This document shows, one piece after another, positions 29,011 to 43,800 of a stretch of DNA of 64,000 nt. Both the position numbers and the translations under genes were made by a program. Position 1 is the first letter of the stretch; each line of letters starts with the position of its first letter. The notes beneath the pieces are model-generated. The model was not told the origin of the DNA and searched no databases. It saw only the letters and a program-made list of their open reading frames with translations. Origin of the DNA: Bugula neritina (taxonomy: Eukaryota; Bryozoa; Gymnolaemata; Cheilostomatida; Bugulidae); assembly GCA_964035545.1 (NCBI GenBank), contig OZ037766.1:18193581-18257580 (forward strand). Reading direction: 5' to 3'.

Positions 29011-31330
29011 ATACTGTAACATACTGAAATATACTGTAACATACTGAGTTATACTGCGAGATACTGAAATATGCTACAACTCACTGAAGTATAGTGTAAT
29101 TTACGGAAATGTACTGTAACATACTGAAATTTATTGTAACATACTGAATTATACTGCAACATACTGAAATACACTGTAACATACTGAAAGACACTAAAAC
29201 TCACTGAAGTATAGTGTAATATCTGCGAATGCACTGTAACATATTGAAATTTAGTGTAACACAGTGAAATATACTGTAACATACTGAAATATACTGTAAC
29301 ATACTAAGATATACTGCAAGATAATGAAATATACTACAACTCACTGAAGTATAGTGTAATTTACGAAAATGTACTGTAACATACTGAAATTTACTGTAAC
29401 ATACTGAATTATACTGCAACATACTGGAATACACTGTAACATACTGAAACATATTGCAAAATACTGCAACATACTGAAATACACTGTAACACACTGAAAG
29501 ACGCCGTATCATACTGAAATATACTATAACCTACTGAAATATACTACAACATACTGAAATATACTGTAACATACTGAAATATACTGCAACATACTGAAAT
29601 ACACTGTAACATACAGAAATACACTGCAACATACTGCAGCATACTGCAACATACTGCAACATGCTGAAATACACTGTAACATATTGAAATACACTGCAAC
29701 ACATTGAAATATGCTGCAACATACCGAAATATATGGTAACCTACTGAAATATGTTGCAAACTACTGAAATATACTGCAACATACTGCAAGATAATGATAT
29801 ATACTGTAACACACTGAACTATACTGCAAAATACTGCAAAATACTGCAAAATCCTGTAACATACTGAAACATACTGCAACATCCTGAAATATACTGCAAC
29901 ATGCTGAATTATACTGCAAGACACTGAAACCTACTGAAATACACTGTAACATACTGAAATACACTGAAACATACTGCAACATACTGAAAAACACTAAAAC
30001 TCACTGAAGTATAGTGTAATATCTGGAAATGCACTGTGACATACTGAAATATACTGAAACACGCTGAAATATACTGCAACATACTGAAATATACTGTAAC
30101 ATACTGAGATATACTGCAAGATACCAAAATGTACTACAACTCACTGAAGTATAGTGTATTTTACGAAAATGTACTGTAAGATACTGGAATTTATTGTATC
30201 ATACTGAAATACACTGCAACATACTGAAATACACTGTAACATACTAAAATGTATTGCAAAATACTGCAACATACTGAGATATACTGCAACATACTGAAAG
30301 ACACTAAAACTCACTGAAGTATAGTGTAATATCTGCAAATGCACTGTAACATACTGAAATTTACTGTAACACACTGAAATATACTGTAACATACTGAAAT
30401 ACACAGTAACATACTGAGATATACTGCAAGATACTGAAATATACTACAACTCACTGAAGTATAGTGTGATATCTGCAAATGCACTGTAACATACTGAAAT
30501 TTACTGTAACACACTGAAATATACTGTAACATACAGAAATATACTGTAACATACTGAGATATACTGCAAGATACTGAAATATACTACAACTCACTGAAGT
30601 ATAGTGTAATTTACGGAAATGTACTGTAACATACTGAAATTTATTGTAACATACTGAATTATACTGCAACATACTGAAATACACTGCAACATACTGAAAT
30701 ACACTGTAACATACTGAAAGACACTAAAACTCACTGAAGTATAGTGTAATATCTGCAAATGCACTGTAACATATTGAAATTTACTGTAACACAGTGAAAT
30801 ATACTGTAACATACTGAAATATACTGTAACATACTGAGATATACTGCAAGATACTGAAATATACTACAACTCTCTGAAGTATAGTGTAATTTACGAAAAT
30901 GTACTGTAACATACTGAAATTTATTGTAACATACTGAGTTATACTGCAACATACTGAAATACACTGTAACATACTGAAACATATTGCAAAGTACTGCAAC
31001 ATACTGAAATACACTGTAACATACTGAAAGACGCTGTATCATAATGAAATATACTATAACCCACTGAAATATACTGCAACATACTGAAATATACTGTAAC
31101 AAACTGAAATATACTGCAACATACTGAAATACACTGTACCATACAGAAATACACTGCAACATACTGCAGCAAACTGCAACATACTGCAACATACTGAAAT
31201 ACACTGTAACATATTGAAATACACTGCAACGCATTGAAATATACTTCAACATACCGAAATATATGGTAACCTACTGAAATATGTTGCAAACTACTGAAAT
31301 ATACTGCAACATACTGCAACTTTATGAAAT
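29011..31330. repeat. 2320-bp tandem duplication, copy 2
   Basis: Second of the apparently identical 2320-bp units. Similarity to copy 1 ends at 31351, where atactggaag replaces atactgtaac (29031). Confidence 0.95.
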
Positions 31331-31877
31331 ATACTGTAACATACTGAAATATACTGGAAGATACTGAAACCTACTGAAATACACTGTAACATACTGAAAT
31401 ACACTGCAACATACTGCAACATACTGAAATACACTGTAACATATTGAAATACATTGCAACACATTGAAATAAGTTGCAAGATACTGAATTATACTGCAAC
31501 ATACTGAAAGACACTAAAACTCACTGAAGTATAGTGAAAAATCTGAAAATGCACTGTGGCATACTGAAATATACTGAAACACGCTGAAATATACTGGAAC
31601 ATACTGAAATAAACTGCAACATACTGAGATATACTGCAAGATACTGAAATATACTACAACTCACTGAAGTATAGTGTAGTTTGCAGAAATGTACTATAAC
31701 ACACTGAAATTTATTGTATCATACTGAAATATACGGCAACGTACTGAAATACACTGTAACATACTGAAATATATTGCAAAATACTGCAACATACTGAAGT
31801 ATGCTGCAACATACTGAAAGACACTAAAACTCACTGAAGTATAGTGTAATATCTGCAAATGCACTGTAACATACTGA

Positions 31878-31882
31878 AATTA
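31878..31882. other. One-base register slip
   Basis: atactgaaat ttactgtaac, as found at the equivalent site in mega-copy 2 (about 45071-45090), reads atactgaaat tactgtaac here. One T of the aaattt run is lost, and the whole array is shifted by one base to the right of this point. Confidence 0.9.
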
Positions 31883-34800
31883 CTGTAACACACTGAAATA
31901 TACTGTAACATACTGAAATATACTGTAACATACGGAGATATACTGAGAGATACTGAAATATACTACAACTCACTGAAGTATAGTGTAATTTTCGGAAATG
32001 TACTGTAACATACTGAATTTTATGGTAACATACTGAATTATACTGCAACATACTGAAATATACTGTAACGTACTGAAATATGTTGCAAAATACTGCAACA
32101 TACTGAAATACACTGTAACATACTGAAATACGCTGTATCATACTGAAATATACTATAACCCACTGAAATATACTGCAACATACTGAAATATACTGTAACA
32201 TACTGAAATATACTGCAACATACTGAAATACACTGTAACATACAGAAATACACTGCAACATACTGCAGCATACTGCAACATGCTGCAACATACTGAAATA
32301 CACTGTAACATATTGAAACACACTGCAACACATTGAAATTTGCTGTAACATACTGAGATATACTGCAAGACACTGAAATATACTACAGCTCACTGAAGTA
32401 TAGTGTAATTTACGGAAATGTACTGTAACATACTGAAATTTATTGTAACATACTGAAATATACTGCAACATACTGAAATACACTGTAACATACTGAAATA
32501 TATTGCAAAATACTGAAACATACTGAAATACACTGTAACATACTCAAATACATTGTATCATATTGCAATATGCTATAACCCACTGAAATATACTGCAACT
32601 TAGTGAAATATACTGTAACATACTGAAATATACTGCAACATACTGAAATACACTGTAACATACAGAAGTACGCTGTAACATACAGAAATACACTGCAACA
32701 TACTGCAACATACTGAAATACACTGTAACATACTGAAACACACTGCAACATACTGAAATATACTGCAACATACTGGAACATACTGGAATATACTGTAACC
32801 CACTGAAATATACTGCAACATACTGAAATATACTGCAAGATACTGAAACCTACTGTAATGCACTGTAACATACTGAAATACACTGCAACATGCTGCAACA
32901 TACTGAAATACACTGTAACATATTGAAATACATTGCAACACATTGAAATAAGTTGCAAGATACCGAAATATACTGCAACATACTGAAAGACACTAAAACT
33001 CACTGAAGTATAGTGAAAAATCTAAAAATGCACTGTGGCATACTGAAATATACTGAAACACGCTGAAATATACTGGAACATACTGAAATAAACTGTAACA
33101 TACTGAGATATACTGCAAGATACTGAAATATGCTACAACTCACTGAAGTATAGTGTAATTTACGGAAATGTACTGTAACATACTGAAATTTATTGTAACA
33201 TACTGAATTACACTGCAACATACTGAAAAACACTGTAACATACTGAAAGACACTAGAACTCACTGAAGTATAGTGTAATATCTGCAAATGCACTGTAATA
33301 TATTGAAATTTACTGTAACACAGTGAAATATACTGTAACATACTGAAATATACTGTAACATACTGAGATATACTGCAAGATACTAAAATATACTACAACT
33401 CACTGAAGTATAGTGTAATTTACGAAAATGTACTGTAACATACTGGAATTTATTGTAACATACTGAATTATACTGCAACATACTGGAATACACTGTAACA
33501 TACTGAAACATATTGCAAAATACTGCAACATACTGAAATACACTGTAACATACTGAAAGACGCCGTATCATACTGAAATATACTATAACCCACTGAAATA
33601 TACTGCAACATACTGAAAAATACTGTAACATACTGAAATATACTGCAACATACTGAAATACACTGTAACATACAGAAATACACTGCAACATACTGCAGCA
33701 TACTGCAACATACTGCAACATGCTGAAATACACTGTAACATACTGAAATATATTGCAAAATACTGCAACATACTGAAATACATTGTAACATACTGAAAGA
33801 CACTAAAACTCACTGAAGTATAGTGTAATATCTGGAAATGCACTGTGACATACTGAAATATAATGAAACAGGCTGAAATATACTGCAACATACTGAAATA
33901 TACTGTAACATACCGAAATTTATTGTAACATACCGAATTATACTGCAACATACTGAAATATACTGTAACATACTGAAATATATTGCAAAATACTGCAACA
34001 TACTTAAATACACTGTAACATACTGAAAGACACTAAAACTCACTGAAGTATAGTGTAATATCTGGAAATGCACTGTGACATACTGAAATACACTGAAACA
34101 CGCTGAAATATACTTCAACATACTGAAATATACCTAAAAATATTGTAACATACTGAATTACACTGTAACATGCTGAAATACACTGTATCATACTGAAGTA
34201 TACTGTAACGCACTGAAATATACTGCAACATACTGAATTATACTGAAACATACTGCAAAATCCTGAAATACACTGCAACATGCTGAAACATACTGCAAGA
34301 CACTGAAACCTACTGAAATACACTGTAACATACTGAAATACACTGCAACATACTGAAATACACTGTAACATACAGACATACACTGCAACATACTGCAGCA
34401 TACTGCAACATGCTGCAACATACTGAAATACACTGTAACATATTGAAATACACTGCAACACATTGAAATATGCTGTAACATACTGAGATATACTGCAAGA
34501 CACTGAAATATACTACAGCTCACTGAAGTATAGTGTAATTTACGGAAATGTACTGTAACATACTGAAATTTATTGTAACATACTGAAATATACTGCAACA
34601 TACTGAAATACACTGTAACATACTGAAATATATTGCAAAATACTGCAACATACTGAAATACACTGTAACATACTCAAATACATTGTATCATACTGGAATA
34701 TGCTATAACCCACTGAAATATACTGCAACTTACTGAAATATACTGTAACATACTGAAATATACTGCAACATACTGAAATACACTGTAACATACAGAAGTA

Positions 34801-36869
34801 CGCTGTAACATACAGAAATACACTGCAACATACTGCAACATACTGAAATACACTGTAACATACTGAAACACACTGCAACATACTGAAATATACTGCAACA
34901 TACTGGAACATACTGGAATATACTGTAACCCACTGAAATATACTGCAACATACTGAAATATACTGCAAGATACTGAAACCTACTGAAATACACTGTAACA
35001 TACTGAATTACACTGCAACATGCTGCAACATACTGAAATACACTGTAACATATTGAAATACATTGCAACACATTGAAATAAGTTGCAAGATACCGAAATA
35101 TGCTGCAACATACTGAAAGACACTAAAACTCACTGAAGTATTGTGAAAAATTTAAAAATGCACTGTGGCATACTGAAATATACTGAAACACGCTGAAATA
35201 AACTGGAACATACTGAAATAAACTGTAACATACTGAGATATACTGCAAGATACTGAAATATACTACAACTCACTGAAGTATAGCGTAATTTGCAGAAATG
35301 TACTGTAACACACTGAAATTTATTGTATCATACTGAAATATACTGCAACGTACTGAAATACACTGTAACATACTAAAATATATTGCAAAATGCTGCAACA
35401 TACTTAAATATACTGCAACATACTGAAAGACACTAGAACTCACTGAAGTATAGTGTAATATCTGCAAATGCACTGTAACATACTGAAATTTACTGTAACA
35501 CACTGAAATATACTGTAACATACTGAAATATACTGTAACATACTGAGATATACTGCGAGATTCTGAAATATGCTACAACTCACTGAAGTATAGTGTAACT
35601 TACGGAAATGTACTGTAACATACTGAAATTTATTGTAACATACTGAATTATACTGCAACATACTGAAATACACTGTAACATACTGAAAGACACTAAAACT
35701 CACTGAAGTATAGTGTAATATCTGCAAATGCACTGTAACATATTGAAATTTACTGTAACACAGTGAAATATACTGTAACATACTGAAATATACTGTAACA
35801 TACTGAGATATACTGCAAGATACTGAAATATACTACAACTTACTGAAGTATAGTGTAATTTACGAAAATGTACTGTAACATACTGGAATTTATTGTATCA
35901 TACTGAAATATACTGCAACATACTGAAATACACTGTAACATACTGAAACATATTGCAAAGTACTGCAACATACTGAAATACACTGTAACATACTGAAAGA
36001 CGCTGTAACATACTGAAAGACACTAAAACTCACTGAAGTATAGTGTAATATCTGCAAATGCACTGTAACATATTGAACTTTACTGTAACACAGTGAAATA
36101 TACTGTAACATACTGAGATATACTGCAAGATACTGAAATATACTACAACTCACTGAAGTATAGTGTAATTTACGAAAATGTACTGTAACATACTGAAATT
36201 TATTGTAACATACTGAGTTATGCTGCAACATACTGAAATACACTGTAACATACTGAAACATATTGCAAAGTACTGCAACATACTGAAATACACTGTAACA
36301 TACTGAAAGACGCTGTATCATAATGAAATATACTATAACCCACTGAAATATACTGCAACATACTGAAATATACTGTAACAAACTGAAATATACTGCAACA
36401 TACTGAAATACACTGTAACATACAGAAATACACTGCAACATACTGCAGCAAACTGCAACATACTGCAACATACTGAAATACACTGTAACATATTGAAATA
36501 CACTGCAACACATTGAAATATGCTTCAACATACCGAAATATATGGTAACCTACTGAAATATGTTGCAAACTACTGAAATATACTGCAACATACTGCAACT
36601 TAATGAAATATACTGTAACACACTGAAATATACTGCACAATACTGCAAAATACTGTAACATACTGAAACATACTGCAACATCCTGAAATATACTGCAACA
36701 TGCTGAAATATACTGCAAGACACTGAAACCTACTGAAATACACTGTAACATACTGAAATACACTGCAACATACTGCAACATACTGAAATACATTGTGACA
36801 TATTGAAATGCATTGCAACACATTGAAATATGTTGCAAGATACTGAAATATAATGCAACATACTGAACG

Positions 36870-37889
36870 ACACTAAAACTCACTGAAGTATAGTGTAATA
36901 CCTGAAAATGCACTGTGATATACTGAAATACACTGTAACACACTGAAATATACTGCAAAATACTGAAACATACTGAAATATATTGCAAAATACTGCAACA
37001 TACTGAAATACGGTTTGACATACTGAAATACACTGTAACATACTGATATGCACTGCAACATACTGAAATATACGGCAACATACTGGAACATACTGGAATA
37101 TACTGTAACCCACTGAAATATACTACAACATACTGAAATATACTGCAAGATACTGAAACCTACTGAAATACACTGTAACATACTGAAATACACTGCAACA
37201 TGCTGCAACATACTGAAATACACTGTAACATATTGAAATACATTGCAACACATTGAAATAAGTTGCAAGATACCGAAATATACTGCAACATACTGAAAGA
37301 CACTAAAACTCACTGAAGTATAGTGAAAAATGTAAAAATGCACTGTGGCATACTGAAATATACTGAAACACGCTGAAATATACTGGAACATACTGAAATA
37401 AACTGTAACATACTGAGATATACTGCAAGATACTGAAATATACTACAACTCACTGAAGTATAGCGTAATTTGCAGAAATGTACTTTAACACACTGAAATT
37501 TATTGTATCATACTGAAATATACTGCAACGTACTGAAATACACTGTAACATACTAAAATATATTGCAAAAAACTGCAACATACCTAAATATACTGCAACA
37601 TACTAAAAGACACTAAAACTCACTGAAGTATAGTGTAATATCTGCAAATGCACTGTAACATACTGAAATTTACTGTAACACACTGAAATATACTGTAACA
37701 TACTGAAATATACTGTAACATATTGAGATATACTGCGAGATACTGAAATATGCTACAACTCACTGAAGTATAGTGTAATTTACGGAAATGTACTGTAACA
37801 TACTGAAATTTATTGTAACATACTGAATTATACTGCAACATACTGAAATACACTGCAACATACTGAAATACACTGTAACATACTGAAAG
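36870..37889. repeat. 1020-bp partial tandem duplication at the mega-duplication junction
   Basis: Matches 37890-38909 at an offset of 1020 bp over most of its length, beginning at the same cassette acactaaaac tcactgaagt atagtgtaat acctgaaaat. The equivalent at the end of mega-copy 2 is 49690-50709. Confidence 0.85.
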
Positions 37890-40800
37890 ACACTAAAACT
37901 CACTGAAGTATAGTGTAATACCTGAAAATGCACTGTGATATACTGAAATACACTGTAACACACTGAAATATACTGCAAAATACTGAAACATACTGAAATA
38001 TATTGCAAAATACTGCAACATACTGAAATACGGTTTAACATACTGAAATACACTGTAACATACTGATATGCACTGCAACATACTGAAATACACGGCAACA
38101 TACTGGAACATACTGGAATATACTGTAACCCACTGAAATATACTACAACATACTGAAATATACTGCAAGATACTGAAACCTACTGAAATACACTGTAACA
38201 TACTGAAATACACTGCAACATGCTGCAACATACTGAAATACACTGTAACATATTGAAATACATTGCAACACATTGAAATAAGTTGCAAGATACCGAAATA
38301 TACTGCAACATACTGAAAGACACTAAAACTCACTGAAGTATAGTGAAAAATGTAAAAATGCACTGTGGCATACTGAAATATACTGAAACACGCTGAAATA
38401 TACTGGAACATACTGAAATAAACTGTAACATACTGAGATATACTGCAAGATACTGAAATATACTACAACTCACTGAAGTATAGCGTAATTTGCAGAAATG
38501 TACTGTAACACACTGAAATTTATTGTATCATACTGAAATATACTGCAACGTACTGAAATACACTGTAACATACTAAAATATATTGCAAAAAACTGCAACA
38601 TACTTAAATATACTGCAACATACTAAAAGACACTAAAACTCACTGAAGTATAGTGTAATATCTGCAAATGCACTGTAACATACTGAAATTTACTGTAACA
38701 CACTGAAATATACTGTAACATACTGAAATATACTGTAACATACTGAGATATACTGCGAGATACTGAAATATGCTACAACTCACTGAAGTATAGTGTAATT
38801 TACGGAAATGTACTGTAACATACTGAAATTTATTGTAACATACTGAAATATACTGCAACATACTGAAATACACTGTAACATACTGAAATATATTGCAAAA
38901 TACTGCAACATACTGAAATACACTGTAACATACTCAAATACATTGTATCATACTGGAATATGCTATAACCCACTGAAATATACTGCAACTTACTGAAATA
39001 TACTGTAACATACTGAAATATACTGCAACATACTGAAATACACTGTAACATACAGAAGTACGCTGTAACATACAGAAATACACTGCAACATACTGCAACA
39101 TACTGAAATACACTGTAACATACTGAAACACACTGCAACACACTGAAATATACTGCAACATACTGGAACATACTGGAATATACTGTAACCCACTGAAATA
39201 TACTGCAACATACTGAAATATACTGCAAGATACTGAAACCTACTGAAATACACTGTAACATACTGAAATACACTGCAACATGCTGCAACATACTGAAATA
39301 CACTGTAACATATTGAAATACATTGCAACACATTGAAATAAGTTGCAAGATACCGAAACATGCTGCAACATACTGAAAGACACTAAAACTCACTGAAGTA
39401 TAGTGAAAAATTTAAAAATGCACTGTGGCATACTGAAATATACTGAAACACGCTGAAATATACTGGAACATACTGAAATAAACTGTAACATACTGAGATA
39501 TACTGCAAGATACTGAAATATACTACAACTCACTGAAGTATAGCGTAATTTGCAGAAATGTACTGTAACACACTGAAATTTATTGTATCATACTGAAATA
39601 TACTGCAACGTACTGAAATACACTGTAACATACTAAAATATATTGCAAAATACTGCAACATACTTAAATATACTGCAACATACTGAAAGACACTAAAACT
39701 CACTGAAGTATAGTGTAATATCTGCAAATGCACTGTAACATACTGAAATTTACTGTAACACACTGAAATATACTGTAACATACTGAAATATACTGTAACA
39801 TACTGAGATATACTGCGAAATTCTGAAATATGCTACAACTCACTGAAGTATAGTGTAATTTACGGAAATGTACTGTAACATACTGAAATTTATTGTAACA
39901 TACTGAATTATACTGCAACATACTGAAATACACTGTAACATACTGAAAGACACTAAAACTCACTGAAGTATAGTGTAATATCTGCAAATGCACTGTAACA
40001 TATTGAAATTTACTGTAACACAGTGAATTATACTGTAACATACTGAAATATACTGTAACATACTGAGATATACTGCAAGATACTGAAATATACTACAACT
40101 CACTGAAGTATAGTGTAATTTACGAAAATGTACTGTAACATACTGGAATTTATTGTATCATACTGAAATATACTGCAACATACTGAAATACACTGTAGCA
40201 TACTAAAATGTATTGCAAAATACTGCAACATACTGAGATATACTGCAACATACTGAAAGACACTAAAACTCACTGAAGTATAGTGTAATATCTGCAAATG
40301 CACTGTAACATACTGAAATTTACTGTAACACACTGAAATATACTGTAACATACTGAAATACACAGTAACATACTGAGATATGCTGCAAGATACTGAAATA
40401 TACTACAACTCACTGAAGTATAGTGTAATATCTGCAAATGCACTGTAACATACTGAAATTTACTGTAACACACTGAAATATACTGTAACATACAGAAATA
40501 TACTGTAACATACTGAGATATACTGCAAGATACTGAAATATACTACAACTCACTGAAGTATAGTGTAATTTACGGAAATGTACTGTAACATACTGAAATT
40601 TATTGTAACATACTGAATTATACTGCAACATACTGAAATACACTGCAACATACTGAAATACACTGTAACATACTGAAAGACACTAAAACTCACTGAAGTA
40701 TAGTGTAATATCTGCAAATGCACTGTAACATACTGAAATTTACTGTAACACAGTGAAATATACTGTAACATACTGAGATATACTGCAAGATACTGAAATA

Positions 40801-43800
40801 TACTACAACTCACTGAAGTATAGTGTAATTTACGAAAATGTACTGTAACGTACTGAAATTTATTGTAACATACTGAGTTATACTGCAACATACTGAAATA
40901 CACTGTAACATACTGAAACACGTTGCAAAGTACTGCAACATACTGAAATACACTGTAACATACTGAAAGACGCTGTATCATAATGAAATATACTATAACC
41001 CACTGAAATATACTGCAACATACTGAAATATACTGTAACAAACTGAAATATACTGCAACATACTGAAATACACTGTAACATATAGAAATACACTGCAACA
41101 TACTGCAGCAAACTGCAACATACTGCAACATACTGAAATACACTGTAACATATTGAAATACACTGCAACACATTGAAATATGCTTCAACATACCGAATAA
41201 TATGGTAACCTACTGAAATATGTTGCAAACTACTGAAATATACTGCAACATACTGCAACCTAATGAAATATACTGTAACACACTGAAATATACTGCACAA
41301 TACTGCAAAATACTGTAACATACTGAAACATACTGCAACATCCTGAAATATACTGCAACATGCTGAAATATACTGCAAGACACTGAAACCTACTGAAATA
41401 CACTGTAACATACTGAAATACACTGCAACATACTGCAACATACTGAAATACATTGTGACATATTGAAATGCATTGCAACACATTGAAATATGTTGCAAGA
41501 TACTGAAATATAATGGAACATACTGAACGACACTAAAACTCACTGAAGTATAGTGTAATACCTGAAAATGCACTGTGATATACTGAAACACACTGTAACA
41601 CACTGAAATATACTGCAAAATACTGAAACATACTGAAATATACTGCAAAATACTGCAACATACTGAAATACGGTTTAACATACTGAAATACACTGTAACA
41701 TACTGATATGCACTGCAACATACTGAAATACACGGCAACATACTGGAACATACTGGAATATACTGTAACCCACTGAAATATACTACAACATACTGAAATA
41801 TACTGCAAGATACTGAAACCTACTGAAATACACTGTAACATACTGAAATACACTGCAACATGCTGCAACATACTGAAATACACTGTAACATATTGAAATA
41901 CATTGCAACACATTGAAATAAGTTGCAAAATACCGAAATATAGTGCAACATACTGAAAGACACTAAAACTCACTGAAGTATAGTGAAAAATGTAAAAATG
42001 CACTGTGGCATACTGAAATATACTGAAACACGCTGAAATATACTGGAACATACTGAAATAAACTGTAACATACTGAGATATACTGCAAGATACTGAAATA
42101 TACTACAACTCACTGAAGTATAGCGTAATTTGCAGAAATGTACTGTAACACACTGAAATTTATTGTATCATACTGAAATATACTGCAACGTACTGAAATA
42201 CACTGTAACATACTAAAATATATTGCAAAAAACTGCAACATACTTAAATATACTGCAACATACTAAAAGACACTAAAACTCACTGAAGTATAGTGTAATA
42301 TCTGCAAATGCACTGTAACATACTGAAATTTACTGTAACACACTGAAATATACTGTAACATACTGAAATATACTGTAACATACTGAGTTATACTGCGAGA
42401 TACTGAAATATGCTACAACTCACTGAAGTATAGTGTAATTTACGGAAATGTACTGTAACATACTGAAATTTATTGTAACATACTGAATTATACTGCAACA
42501 TACTGAAATACACTGTAACATACTGAAAGACACTAAAACTCACTGAAGTATAGTGTAATATCTGCGAATGCACTGTAACATATTGAAATTTAGTGTAACA
42601 CAGTGAAATATACTGTAACATACTGAAATATACTGTAACATACTAAGATATACTGCAAGATAATGAAATATACTACAACTCACTGAAGTATAGTGTAATT
42701 TACGAAAATGTACTGTAACATACTGAAATTTACTGTAACATACTGAATTATACTGCAACATACTGGAATACACTGTAACATACTGAAACATATTGCAAAA
42801 TACTGCAACATACTGAAATACACTGTAACACACTGAAAGACGCCGTATCATACTGAAATATACTATAACCCACTGAAATATACTACAACATACTGAAATA
42901 TACTGTAACATACTGAAATATACTGCAACATACTGAAATACACTGTAACATACAGAAATACACTGCAACATACTGCAGCATACTGCAACATACTGCAACA
43001 TGCTGAAATACACTGTAACATATTGAAATACACTGCAACACATTGAAATATGCTGCAACATACCGAAATATATGGTAACCTACTGAAATATGTTGCAAAC
43101 TACTGAAATATACTGCAACATACTGCAACATAATGATATATACTGTGACACACTGAACTATACTGCAAAATACTGCAAAATACTGCAAAATCCTGTAACA
43201 TACTGAAACATACTGCAACATCCTGAAATATACTGCAACATGCTGAATTATACTGCAAGACACTGAAACCTACTGAAATACACTGTAACATACTGAAATA
43301 CACTGAAACATACTGCAACATACTGAAAAACACTAAAACTCACTGAAGTATAGTGTAATTTACGAAAATGTACTGTAAGATACTGGAATTTATTGTATCA
43401 TACTGAAATATACTGCAACATACTGAAATACACTGTAACATACTAAAATGTATTGCAAAATACTGCAACATACTGAGATATACTGCAACATACTGAAAGA
43501 CACTAAAACTCACTGAAGTATAGTGTAATATCTGCAAATGCACTGTAACATACTGAAATTTACTGTAACACACTGAAATATACTGTAACATACTGAAATA
43601 CACAGTAACATACTGAGATATACTGCAAGATACTGAAATATACTACAACTCACTGAAGTATAGTGTGATATCTGCAAATGCACTGTAACATACTGAAATT
43701 TACTGTAACACACTGAAATATACTGTAACATACAGAAATATACTGTAACATACTGAGATATACTGCAAGATACTGAAATATACTACAACTCACTGAAGTA

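Larger units (their letters stand above)
22231..37889. repeat. Mega-duplication, copy 1 (15659 bp)
   Basis: Pairs head-to-tail with 37890-50709. The start-to-start offset is 15659 bp and falls stepwise to 15519/13199 bp near 27.8-30.1 kb and to 12820 bp from about 32.3 kb. Copy 1 has one extra 2320-bp tandem unit, 140 bp more near 27.7 kb, 380 bp more near 31.9-32.3 kb, and one base less at about 31880. Both edges lie at the cassette acactaaaac tcactgaagt. Confidence 0.9.

Noticed and set aside
26691-31330. Calling the 2320-bp duplication certainly biological
   Set aside because: Identity this high in a satellite cannot be separated from an assembly duplication without reads.
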